Under the pieces are notes generated by a model, which ran no database searches, was not told where the DNA came from, and saw only the letters and a program-made list of their open reading frames with translations. Below are positions 18,073 to 29,400 of a DNA stretch of 64,000 nt, one piece after another; position 1 is the stretch's first letter, and every line of letters starts with the position of its first letter. Origin of the DNA: Paramacrobiotus metropolitanus. Its lineage: Eukaryota > Tardigrada > Eutardigrada > Parachela > Macrobiotidae. The stretch is from contig NW_026570249.1 in assembly GCF_019649055.1 (NCBI RefSeq), positions 992,001 through 1,056,000 of the forward strand, in the 5' to 3' direction. The position numbers and the translations under genes were made by a program.

Positions 18073-18638
18073 AAATCCATGCTCTTTCCCCCGAGTACTC
18101 TTCTAGCATACTTACTTTGGTACTTTTTTATTGCAAGTTAGTACATTAACGGTACTGTGGGTACAATCGTGTATAATAGATTTGACAGGAACAAAAAAAA
18201 CTGTGGCACCGAACTGCCGTCTTGATTTATACAGCATGAGACAACTGCAAACTTTCGACGAAACATTTTTGATTATTGTAATCAGCTAAACACATGTCTG
18301 TCGCGGTTCGCGATCAGCCGTTCATAGGTACATAGCACATACGAATACTAAGTCTTTGTAAATGTAAAAAATGGTGAACGTTCGAAGATGCTGCATCACG
18401 CCGGTGCGACAAGACGCTAACGACGGCAAACAGCTGATTTATGGGAACATGATCATTCATTTCATCAGGGCAGTGATTTAATGCGTATAACAAACAGACA
18501 AAACAACGTAACAACAAAAGATGTGCGATCGATATACATTCTTCTCGCACAGTTATGGATTATAATCGTAATCATATATGCTGCTAATGAGAATCATTTT
18601 TGAGATTTTTATACCGACAATTATTTGACAGCATATTT

Positions 18639-20661
18639 TTAGTGCACTGGAGTTATTATCAGACTCTGGTCACGCCTTCGAATGGGAATTTTCGTAGAAA
18701 ATACTGTCCCGTTAGGATCAATTCGAAAAAACATTGTCTGTATAGACTGTTTGGCGCTTAAGGCTTTCTTTGGAATAGGCGGCTGACGGATGCCGGGCAC
18801 TTCGTTGTCGTCCAGCCATGCACAGCGGATATCGTCGTAGCCGAAACAAATACCCTTCGGGCCGCGGTTTCCCATAAAGGCTCGCGGGAAGAAATAATGA
18901 CAGACACTATCCGGCAGCACGGAGCCTGGATTGCACATAATACGGTGCTGATATTGTTTAAACTGGCTGTGGTTTTTGGCTCGGGGAAATCAACATCGTT
19001 GATATTAGGAAAAACACTGTCGATATCATCATCTGCCAGAAACAGATTAATTACATGACACGATGAAAATATTTAAGTTGAAGTGACAATTTAGACATAT
19101 CGTTGATTTGATGTACAGTTATAACAATATGCAGCAGTGCAGTTTATTATACAATTATTGCTAAATACATCCGGCCGTACCTTTCATAATTGCGGTAATA
19201 CATAATTCTTCAGTTTTAATATGAAAAAAATAATGTATTGTCAAAATTAAAGCTCATGGTCAGCTGCATCGATACTGTGTGAAGTTGTAGAATTTGCGTG
19301 GCGTTAGTTACTGTATGTGCGTTAGCAATTCTAGATGCAGATTCTGTCTAGTTTTGTTAAGTAAATATTTTTGAAACAGCAAAAAACGGAGTTCGGTTCA
19401 AGACATTTTTTAATTTGAAAAAGTATTGTACATTTTCGATTGTTTAACTATAGTGCCAAATTATAAACGTACGTGCTTTCTTACCGCATACGTATCTGTG
19501 GCAGCATTCTCCAGGCATACTAACGGGCATGCAATAAAGAGCATCTGCCGGGGGTGGAGCGCAGAGCGACCGGCACTGATAATCTCCATTGCCCATACAT
19601 TCGCACTCGACGGAACAATGGGGACTTGGATAATTTCCGAGATCTTCCAGATTCTCCTCCATCCCATGGGGCGATACCCCCACCCCGCGTCTAGCACGGA
19701 CAAGCATGCCAGTGAAAGGGCATACCGGCTGTCCCACTTCGACACCTTTTCCGCAGATCAACAATTGATTAGACAATAACTAATAACTTTTTGACTATTC
19801 TTAATGTAGGTAGAATAATGTGATTTCAGTAGTTCTGTGCATTGTGGATAGAACATGCGTTTTACTGTTCGTAGATTACATATTGCAGTAGGAGAAATTG
19901 ATAAGAAAAGTGCGCAAACCTACCCCACTCGAAATATTCTACGATGTCATTAGAAGGTAGCATATGTATTGGGATTCTGGCGGTAAATGTTTTGCGCATC
20001 TGGTTTGCTCCAAAGAAACCATCATTCATAAACTGGGACTGAGCACCTAGAAAAGAAATTGTTTATTCTGCTGGCAAGATAGTACGAGTAATTGTACGAG
20101 GCCGGTGCTCTACGTAATTATTGATATTTGCCGTCGTTACGTGCAAACATGTTACGGCATTATGTAGATCTCGGTGTAATAATTAATTGGCGCAAAATGG
20201 TTGCAAGTTGCAAGTAATCTTCGGCACGGCTTATGCGTATAATAATGTAGGCAGATGTTGCAGTTATATAGATATTATGTTGCAGCAAGTTTAATAACTC
20301 AATGATTTAAATAAAGCTTGTCATAATTCCCATGTGTTTTGCTCATAGAAAATAAAATCGGTAGCAACGTATAAAATATTTTATTAAAATAACGCTCAAG
20401 CTGCAAGCTTTATAGGTTAGCTACATAAAACGATGTCGTACGTAGTTGCATTTTGGAAAATTTAGTAAGTTGTAGTTTGCTTCATAGACGGCATGTGCAT
20501 TTTTAAGTTAAAAGAAAGAATTAATACAGATGTTCGTACTTTGGGATAAAGTACAGAAGTGCGTGTTTAAATAAATTCTTACCACATATAAAAAAATCAG
20601 CGATGGCAAGTAAAATTGTTAGGGCTCCACGATTTGCCGGTGAGATCAACGAAGCTAACAT
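18639..20661 (-). CDS. Secreted cysteine-rich protein with VWC-like domain
   Basis: Exon 1 (20583-20661) starts with ATG and encodes a signal-peptide-like ALTILLAIADFFIC. Exon 2 (19924-20046) encodes FMNDGFFGANQMRKTF and FTARIPIHMLPSN. Exon 3 (19485-19745) carries a von Willebrand factor C-like cysteine pattern (CECMGNGDYQC, CRSLC, GECCHRYVCG). All joins are phase 1 with good GT-AG sites. A last exon (about 18970-18639) encodes CNPGSVLPDSVCHYFFPRAF and ends in a FFRI...TKIPIRRR segment resembling exon 2; its junction is uncertain and might use a donor slightly inside the exon 3 end. VWC proteins bind growth factors or act in extracellular matrix. The specific function is unknown. Confidence 0.6.
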
Positions 20662-22479
20662 TATAAAATTATCGGTGAGAGCTCACTTTTTCCAGCTCCA
20701 AACAGAGTAATATTCAAATGATTATACAACAAACCAGATGTAACTTTTTCAGTGCAAAGAAAGTGAAAGATGTGCAATGCTCTTAATATAAGTGTATATG
20801 GACGTTCAACTTAATTACAGATTGCCTTGCCGTGCCAGGTATACGAACGTTCTACTAGGTTGACGACGAGAACCGACAATTTTTGCCGATGAGTTATTAC
20901 GCAACTTGCTTGTCTTTGTCATGGAATGGTTTTTTTAAGTTTAATAGGCAATAACAATAAGTGCGCATTATGACTAACCGTATGATTATGGGCGGTGTAC
21001 GACAACTGCAATTTAATTTGGCTGGCTTGAAAAGGTACACCAATACACGGCTGTAAATCATTCCATAACGAGCAATAACACTAACCGTACGTAAGGCACA
21101 GTAGTACAAGTTTAGAACGAAATATTAAGTATGCATTATAATCATAAATATGCGGAATTGCGGATATTTTAAAACCTACGACCATAATGTCAGGTTCAAG
21201 GTGCGTTAAAATGCTGCTCCATAAAAGAACAGAACTACGTAATTATACACACGACTGAGCGATTTAATAAATAACTTCGAATAATCCGGATCGCTTTCAG
21301 TAACAGTAGCAGGTATTGCAGTTTTCTTTTGAGAGAGACCGATCCCAGCAGTAAAACTGTCGTAAACTTCACAGGTAGCTTCAAGGAAGGAATACGCGCG
21401 TTATGCTTTGCTCGTGGAAAATATTTCACGGCGGCTTAGGCAAAGTCATATTTTTATCCACGACAGCCAGAAAGCGCATAATACAAATTGTTTTACGAAG
21501 TTATGTGTTGTGCGTATAATTGTTTGCAAACGCAGTTTAGAAAAACATTTGACATGCCCCATAATTTGAAAAGATAAGCTATGTTACACTAACAGAAAAT
21601 TTAATTCAAGCACCACGCAGAGATTGATTGCGTCATATGCTTAAATTATTACCAAATTCAAGTACAGAAATACGAAATAATTTCTCAAACAGAGCCACAT
21701 ATTCGGGACTACTTCTGTGGATCGACCTAAAGATGGGACCCAACTTACCTTTATATTAATATTATCCCAACTTACAGCTTAGGACAAAATGGTCGCATAC
21801 CCAACATCTCCACATTCAGTACGAATGCAGCGCAGTGCACTGTACGACTAAGTTCAAAATATCCGGTTCGTACAAGTGCACTGCACCGCATGCGTACAGA
21901 ATGCTGGGTATGGGGCTATGCGACCATTTCGTCCTACATTGTACCTTTATATTAATATAGAAAGTTCGTGTCTTTCTGTTAGTGAAGACTGAAGATGTAG
22001 TACACCCCGTATAAGATGCACTTCATCAATTTTAGGACAGCAAAAAAAGTTTTAGGCTTCAGTCGTAATGTTAAGAGCAATCTTGTTGCATTATTCTGAA
22101 GAACAGTTGCAGGTGCATTAATATTTTGGACAACTGGCATTCTTTTAATCCCTGTTAATAATTTTTAAGCACAAACAAACATCCGAAAATGTTAAAGGTA
22201 GTGAAAATAACTGCTTAATCAGTAAGCACAGATAACGAAGCAAATACATAATGCAGTATACGTATACGATCACTTATGAGAACTAGTTTGCATTATCTGT
22301 ACTTGAAAGCTATTGCTTATGTATGTACTGTGCATAGAAATGACAAGCAGAAAATTAGTATACTCGTAGATATACTGCAAGATCAGATATTTGCACCTAT
22401 ATTACAGACGTAAAGAAAGGAATTTCGAAAATAGCACATTGGTCAAAGGAGGAACTGTGCCGACATGTAAGAATTAGTA
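20662..22479. other. Intergenic region with a foldback element
   Basis: No gene is supported. Short frames lack coding character. The notable content is the inverted repeat at 21746-21958. Confidence 0.6.
21746..21958. mobile_element. Foldback/MITE-like element flanked by 17-bp direct repeats
   Basis: Two arms of ~75 bases (about 21780-21850 and 21868-21937) are inverted copies around GACAAAATGGTCGCATACCC and its counterpart GGGTATGGGGCTATGCGACC. TACCTTTATATTAATAT occurs as an exact direct repeat at 21746-21762 and 21942-21958 on either side. The layout fits a small non-autonomous foldback element with a target duplication, though 17 bases is long for one and the repeats could be part of the element. 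Confidence 0.7.
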
Positions 22480-24182
22480 TCATTCAACAGACAGGTTACT
22501 GAACACTGCATTAACTGTGTTCCTCGGTCGTGAATGCGATACCGGTACCGGCTTTTTCGAATTCTTTGTGTGCCGTTGTCGAGAATCCGCTGCGATACTG
22601 TACCGTAACCGAGGGACAGCATGACACAAATAAAAGACACTCCGCCGAAACCTTTTGTCGATACTACAGTAAACCAGAAAATTGCAGGAATAGTTGACAT
22701 TGAGGAGAAAATTGCAGACCGGCACCGCCACGCGGCGCCATTCCACCGGATATCGGCGAATGCAGGATTTCTCCAGCAGATGCAGGATGTTATGCACAAC
22801 GACCGGCATCTGTGTAATGAGGAACATGAGCACCACACCCCCTAGCAGAATCAGAGCGTTCTTTTCCATTCGCGGATTGATACGTGCGTTGCTGGGCGTG
22901 CTGTCACTGCTGTTCGATGATGTATGCGACGCCAATGAGCGCTGAAACTCCACCTGCTGGAATTTTCTGGTTCGTATAATTTCCCGCAAAAGTTTTGCAT
23001 TGACAGCTAATATGATGATAAAGGTCGTCACGTTGATCAGGGTCTACAAAAAAAGCGAATAATAACACAGTATTATAGTGAGCATACAGATATATAGAAG
23101 TAGTCGATATATGCAATTATTTTCGTTATTAGTACGCACAATTAGCCACGTGTAGACTTTATTCCAACCATCCAAAAAATCAGGTCGTTTGTACGGTGAG
23201 CCAGTAATGGCGGTCGCGTGGTACCAGTAATAATCGACCAGACGGTGGCTAGCCAGGACAATGGCGGTCGGAAGAATACCTGCGATATTGATCCATGACT
23301 GACGGACGTTGTCCTTTACTAAATGTTTTAAGGGGCACCGGATCGCCATAAAACGCTCCACACTGAACGCGATGATCAACCTGAAAACATTATGGTATCT
23401 GTATATAAAAACGGTAACACGTGATATTTAATTACAGAAAATTTTAATGGTAATAGAAAAATTACTTAAAAATCATATGTTGATTAGTATATATTGAACT
23501 CGTCCTTACGTGCATGACATGATACGTAGCGCGATAATTTAATTACTCTGCAATACAGTTTTATATTTCATAGCGGGGTGGTTCAAGTGGAGACCAGACC
23601 GTGAACATACCAGGAAGAAAAAATTGTCGCCACTTCCTGGCAGAAATGGCAGGCTCCGCCCATGTGGCGGACCATTGCTCGTACTGAATCTCTAGGCCGT
23701 CCATGTACCTCCCCGTCGAAATTGGAAACGTACACGAAAAATCCCATCCACCTTTGAGAGCAAGCACAGAAAATGACAAGAACTTAATTGTTAATGATGC
23801 ACCTTGAAAATGGTAATATGCATACTTTCACGTATGCGTATGGTAATAACATGTAAGATGCACAAAAAATCAGTGAGAAAAACAGATTACACTACGCCAT
23901 GCTGTAACGTATAGAGCATTATAAACTGCACTGTGAAACTTACATAAAAAGCATATCCGATAAAGCAATGGCAACGAGGTACACGTTTTTTGATGTGCAT
24001 GGTTTTTCTTGCTTGAGAACGATGATATTGAGCAAGTTGCCGAGTGTACCAATCAGCAGTAGCAGCGGATAGGTATAGAGATCCAGGTGACGAATGTCGT
24101 GCCGGTCCAGGTTATGCCTGGGGACAGTGGCTATTGGCCATCCGCACGCCGTCAGATTCATAGAGACGGAAGAGTTATCCAT
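22480..24182 (-). CDS. Rhodopsin-family (class A) G protein-coupled receptor, peptide-receptor-like
   Basis: Four exons: 23944-24182, 23611-23751, 23140-23380 and 22480-23043, total 1185 bases (394 residues plus stop), all frames consistent. The extracellular N-terminus has NSS and NLT sequons. TM1 contains LLLIGTLGNLLNIIVL (Gly-Asn), TM2 LVAIALSDMLFM, TM3 opens with the conserved Cys (ACHFCQEVATIFSSW) and ends AFSVERFMAI (ERF for DRY). TM6 reads ILLGGVVLMFLITQMPVVVHN, and TM7 ends NFLVY, an NPxxY variant lacking Pro. The AFSVERF pattern and NFLVY are typical of invertebrate neuropeptide (FMRFamide/myosuppressin-like) receptors. Ligand cannot be told from sequence. Confidence 0.88.
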
Positions 24183-26466
24183 TGTTTACCTGCAGCCAAT
24201 CATCATTCACCAAGCAACTTGTAGTATCATATATCACTCAGCTTATGTTGCTATTGTCCTTTGAAATAATCTTATAAATTTCAAACTAACCGATATTACT
24301 CTTAACAAACAGGAACGGATAAGTTTTGCTGTTCTGGGAAACCATAGCTAAAAAAGACTGCGATTGAGCTTTTGACTAACTGGCGAATAAAACGAAAGCG
24401 AAAGTACTACTTTATTACAACTTAAATAAAAGTGTATTAATGTCTGTGAGTCAGTTTTATCGACGGCCTGATCAACTTATCAAAGAATCACTTTCGCACA
24501 TGTTTTACCGCTGTGTACTTATCAATCAGGCATCTTTACTAGCCTTTTTAAAAGGCTGATGGAAATTGTCGCGTGGTACTTTGTAATAAACAACAAACCA
24601 TACATATATCCAGCGACACTGAGATAGTTGTAATTAAGTGTTCCAGACGAAAAATTACGTGTTGCCGCTATAATCGCTTGTCCACGCATTTTATTACTCG
24701 TAGCTTCCGTCACTGAGACATTTCAGGGCTCAACAACAAATTTTAGGAACGATCAAAGTCCATATTCCAAAGTTGTATGTACATTTGCTCTAGGAGCAGC
24801 ATATATAAGACCTTTGCCGAAAATCCTTCTTGGCTGAAATTGCCCAGATACATGTCCAATAATGTTTTCCAGTGATCGGTACCGATTATGAGATAAAAAT
24901 TATCCAGGGGAGTCGCACTAAATAGGTGACTAAATATACGGATCCTGTAGTAGCATAACACGTCGTGTAAGAAGAACCGTACATAAACAAAGATGTTTAA
25001 GCTTCGCGCGAATTTTTACAAAAATTGTTACCTTCTTAGTCATTTTTTTTTTAAATTGGCTTGGGGCATGGTATCGTACTTCTGTGTCACTTTCATGGAC
25101 TTCTCATTAGAGTAACTAAACACAAACCGAAATGAGACGTGCATATGAAATACACTTTTGCTCTATGGGGACAGTCGGTAATGCACGTGACTGCGATAAC
25201 TGTCACAAATTATGCGGCAGACAATCATTACTTTCTCGTCGATGTTTTGTTCCAGAATTAAATGCTTTATCGGGGTCAAACCTTTATCAGGTTGTTAATA
25301 AAATAAAAGAATAACCGAGAAGTTAGCCATATACAGCGACTAGCAAGTTTCCGGAGGTTCCCGTAATTCAATCGTTCCGTCGATACCTGCCGATGGCGTC
25401 GCAAATTGGTTCTAATAAAAATAATCATAGCAGTTGCACTGGAAAAGGTTCATCCCAATGGATAATCTTATGTACTGCATGCATATTGACACACTACTGT
25501 TGTCTTGTCACTTTAAACAAAACTTTTGAAAATGCATTATACATGCCTGCATTGTGAAGTTACAGAATGCAGGAACAGACGAGTATTGTACGTACGGCTG
25601 TACGTGCAAACACCGGCGCAAGATTCTGCAGCCGTATCAAAATAATTGGTTCAACTGAAGAATCTTTGCTTTTGCAAAGTATAGATAATCGGTAGTGCGC
25701 GTATTGAAGAAACAAATCAGCTTTACCAAAGCAAAAACAAGAAGCCAATTAACTTACCCGGCAACGCTAATAATACAGTGCAAACCGGAAATATCTGTTC
25801 GACCGACGATGGCGGATAAATTGCTGACAGTTTTCCAAAACATAGACTGCGTTCACAATTCCCGATAAAGAAGCCTTACTCTAGGGAATCTGGCCAGTCC
25901 GTAAACTGTTACCCTTTAATGAGATGCAGTCGTTCGCACAAACCTCTGTACACTTCCAAGCTTGGAGTCGATTATGGGAAAAAAGGCTCCATGTAAGGAT
26001 ATCAATATAAAGAACGGGCCACTTAAACATGCAACATGCATGCAGTAACTGTCAGTAAGCTAAACATCACCAACAGTGTACAGAGTACTTGCATGCAGCG
26101 CAATAGCAGTCTGTAAGAACTAACTATAATTCGGACTGAAAGGAAGATATAGCTTTTGGCGGTTTTTTTATGGTTTGAAGTGTGATGATAAAATGCAGGT
26201 AGAGTTCGATTACGCTTGCAGGTTTTATCACAGTACTTTGCAGATGTTGCCTATATAATTTTACTACTAGACCTTTTAAGGAAAAAAATCTTTAAAAATT
26301 GTGCACATGGGCGGTATGTGGTGTAGAAGTACAACGAAAATCCAAGTCCATGTTGTATGAATTTATATTACATTGTTTTGTTTTGTTACTCGACACATAA
26401 ATACAAGAAAATCATCAATACTTCAAAGTACAACAAAACAAATAATGCAGTAATATATACAACTCA
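24183..26466. other. Intergenic region, no gene recognised
   Basis: Several short frames on both strands (for example 24743-24961 minus) show no motif or splice context. It holds the promoter of the GPCR and the 3' flank of the first receptor cyclase. Confidence 0.5.
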
Positions 26467-29400
26467 TTAAAATAATACAGTTTGACTGTTGATCACTAAC
26501 CAGAATGTTTGCATTAGGCCCCTTCCCTGCAAATCATATGCGCAACTTTGTTAATAATCGTTTGTATCATGTAGTCAGTTCAAAACATCACTAAACGGCC
26601 AACGCAGTTCACACTACTCTACAGTTAGAATACTCGTACATTACTGTTTGTGGGCCCGGCAGTTATTCTCCCACTGTATTTTTTCAGCCGCGACTGGGAC
26701 CAAGGGAATACATCCAATACAAACTCACCTTGACGGCAATAACTCCGCGTTCCTGACAAAGGATCTCACTAAAGGGCAGCAAGCGGTGTGCAACATCCTC
26801 GCTGACCTGCACGCGTCCCGCTTGACCTTGCGACATCATGCGAGAGGCAACATTGACTGTATCTCCAAACCTGTTACAAACCACATTTATCTCGAGAATG
26901 TCGAAATGCGTTTTCACTGTACAATTTACACTAAGCGACGCCAAGAAATAACTTTTGCGCAACGAACTTTTTGCAAAGTAAGGCTACGGTACCGTTTAGT
27001 TATAAAATTTATGATCTTGGCTCCTAATTAAATCAGTGAATGCATTCGTACAAGCAGTAGCGTGGTACTTTGCTGCCGATGACCCCGGCAGCACAGCTGC
27101 CACAGTGAATGCCCCACAACAAACATGATGAACGAGGGCGCATTCCACGGTAATCTTTCCCGCGAAGGTCCACATCGCTGCCTGCCTGAGCGTCCAGTTG
27201 CGTCTGGTGTGCTTTCACCATTTTGCACATTTCCACCGTATGATCGAAACCTTCGTCCACCGGAATCCCACTAACGACCTGTCAAATTACAAATTCACGT
27301 ACTGTATAAATGCATTAAAAACAGGACCGTTCGTTAAATTAGTTTTCCATATTCCGATGCGAATCGACTACCTCTATAGAAACTAAATGTTTATATACAT
27401 ACCAAGTTGCAGTCGTTCACAGTCTCGATTTTCTGGACTCGAAATCTGACAACAACATGGTCGAAAACGGCATGAACCAGCTGAAGTCCAGCCATGATAA
27501 TGTCCGGTGAGACAGTAGCCGTCCAGTCGGCAAATCCTTGCAACTGACTAAAGCAGATGGTGACGCTTTCATATTTCTCAGCTTGCACAAGATCACCGTT
27601 TCTTAATTTAGGCACGACGAACCTGCAAATAAATTCACAGTTTCTGCTACATTAAAAACCACTAGGGTAGAACGTAAATCGTGCAATGCTAAGCAGGCTT
27701 ACGAAGGTAACATCTGCAAAAGAATATCGTCACATCGGGCCTTCTCCGAGTTGAGCTCCTTCATACGCTCCTCGGCCGCGACCTCCATAAGCTGTGCATA
27801 TTTGTCTAATTTCAGTAGTGCTTCTTCCGTAGCCGATCCTTCACCACAAGCACATTCTTTGCGAATAGCGCGGAACGTTTTCTTCACAGTCTTAATTTTT
27901 GGCCGCGAACTGGGACACTCTTCACTACAGCTGCCGATTAGCTGCTGTACCTGCATGCCGCAATCGAGATCACTATGGAAAGCGCCCGGTGTACGATCGT
28001 TGGTGCCAATACAACCGCTAAGCAGCGCGCTCATCAGCATAGCCAAGGAATACACATCCCCGGCACATGACCGGCGGTCCTGACGCAAACTGCCATATGT
28101 CCCACGTCGGCCGTATCGTCGCTGTGTGTACTCCGGGGGATCCCAGATGGTGGCGATGCGTTGATGCAGTGCTCGAGGCTGGAATTCACACAGATGTTCT
28201 GTAATTTCGGCAAAACCGTATTTGCCAATTTTTAGCGTTAGTCGACTGTCCACTAGGCAACAGGACGGGTGCAGGTGTCCATGTGATCCAACACATACAT
28301 GCAAGTAATTCAATCCCTGCAACAAGATTTACTAATGGATCAAATGTGTTACAACGCTGTCGAACAAGATGAGTACAATACTAAAGACTCTTAAAATAAA
28401 TCACAACAGTTCGATACGATCGATCAACGGTATAAGTACGATCAACGGTTTTAGCAATAGTTATCTACATACAGTTTTAGTGTCTCATGCCTTAGCAGAA
28501 ACGGAAAGGTCACCTAGATTCCTGACGTGTTCAGCGTAAGCATTACGAGTAATTTTATGCTTAGATTATGCGATAAGAAGGCTTGTTTTGAAACTGAGAA
28601 TTAACCGAACTCGGACAAACTTCGATTAAGTCGTCGATGAGTGCCAGCTTGAAGGCAACGTCGAGACTGGTGATTTCAAATATATCTTGCAAAGATCCGC
28701 GGTGGCAGTACTGGCTCACAAAAAGGATATTCCCAGCTTGAAAGCATATGCCGATTAAGGAGCAGATATTTGGATGCTGCAACAAATATAATATGTGATT
28801 AAGCAATACGAGTACAACCTAACAGGCAAAAATATTTGCCGGTGTTCTGCTACGAATCTGAATGACTTTGCTGTCAAAACACGCGCATGGTAAGTTAATT
28901 GTACGGTATGTACTTCTGCTGTTTGAACCATACATATTACATTTGAATTGTGACAGCATTGAGAGCTTACACATAGCTGAAAAGGATAAACGCTCTTCAT
29001 GAACTTTGGTGTTACAGTCATGCCGCGATCCATACGGGCCCATCTGATCCAGACGACTGTGTCACGCCACTGAACCGCTTGTCCATTGGCGCTCTGGATT
29101 TGTGTGTGGAAACGGCCGGTGTAGCTGCTGTTTCGAGCTGATGCCCACCGCGCAGCGCCCGAAATCAGCTCATGCCATGCCGGTAGCTCTTCTTCATCCA
29201 TCAGCCACCAGGGATGCCCATTCTTCCAATCAACTCCTCCCAAGCGCCAGGTCCTGTTGACCGGAAGGTCACCAAAATTGTTGATTCAAATATGAGCATG
29301 CGAGGCTGGTTGATCCTTAATTACAATTCTTCACATTTAAACTTACTTCACATATCTCAGGCTTAGTCCAAAAACTATAATTAAGGCCGACAAAGTGATG

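Larger units (their letters stand above)
16734..18638. other. Boundary region and host intergenic DNA
   Basis: No convincing gene. It contains the likely right end of the element somewhere after the tandem array, AT-rich DNA, a CA microsatellite and a short tandem duplication. I cannot identify the terminal inverted repeat since the left end is outside the window. Confidence 0.5.

Noticed and set aside
23561-23779. 72-codon frame read as GWDFSCTFPIST
   Set aside because: Wrong frame of GPCR exon 2; the frame joined to exons 1 and 3 gives a sensible TM3 entry with the conserved Cys.
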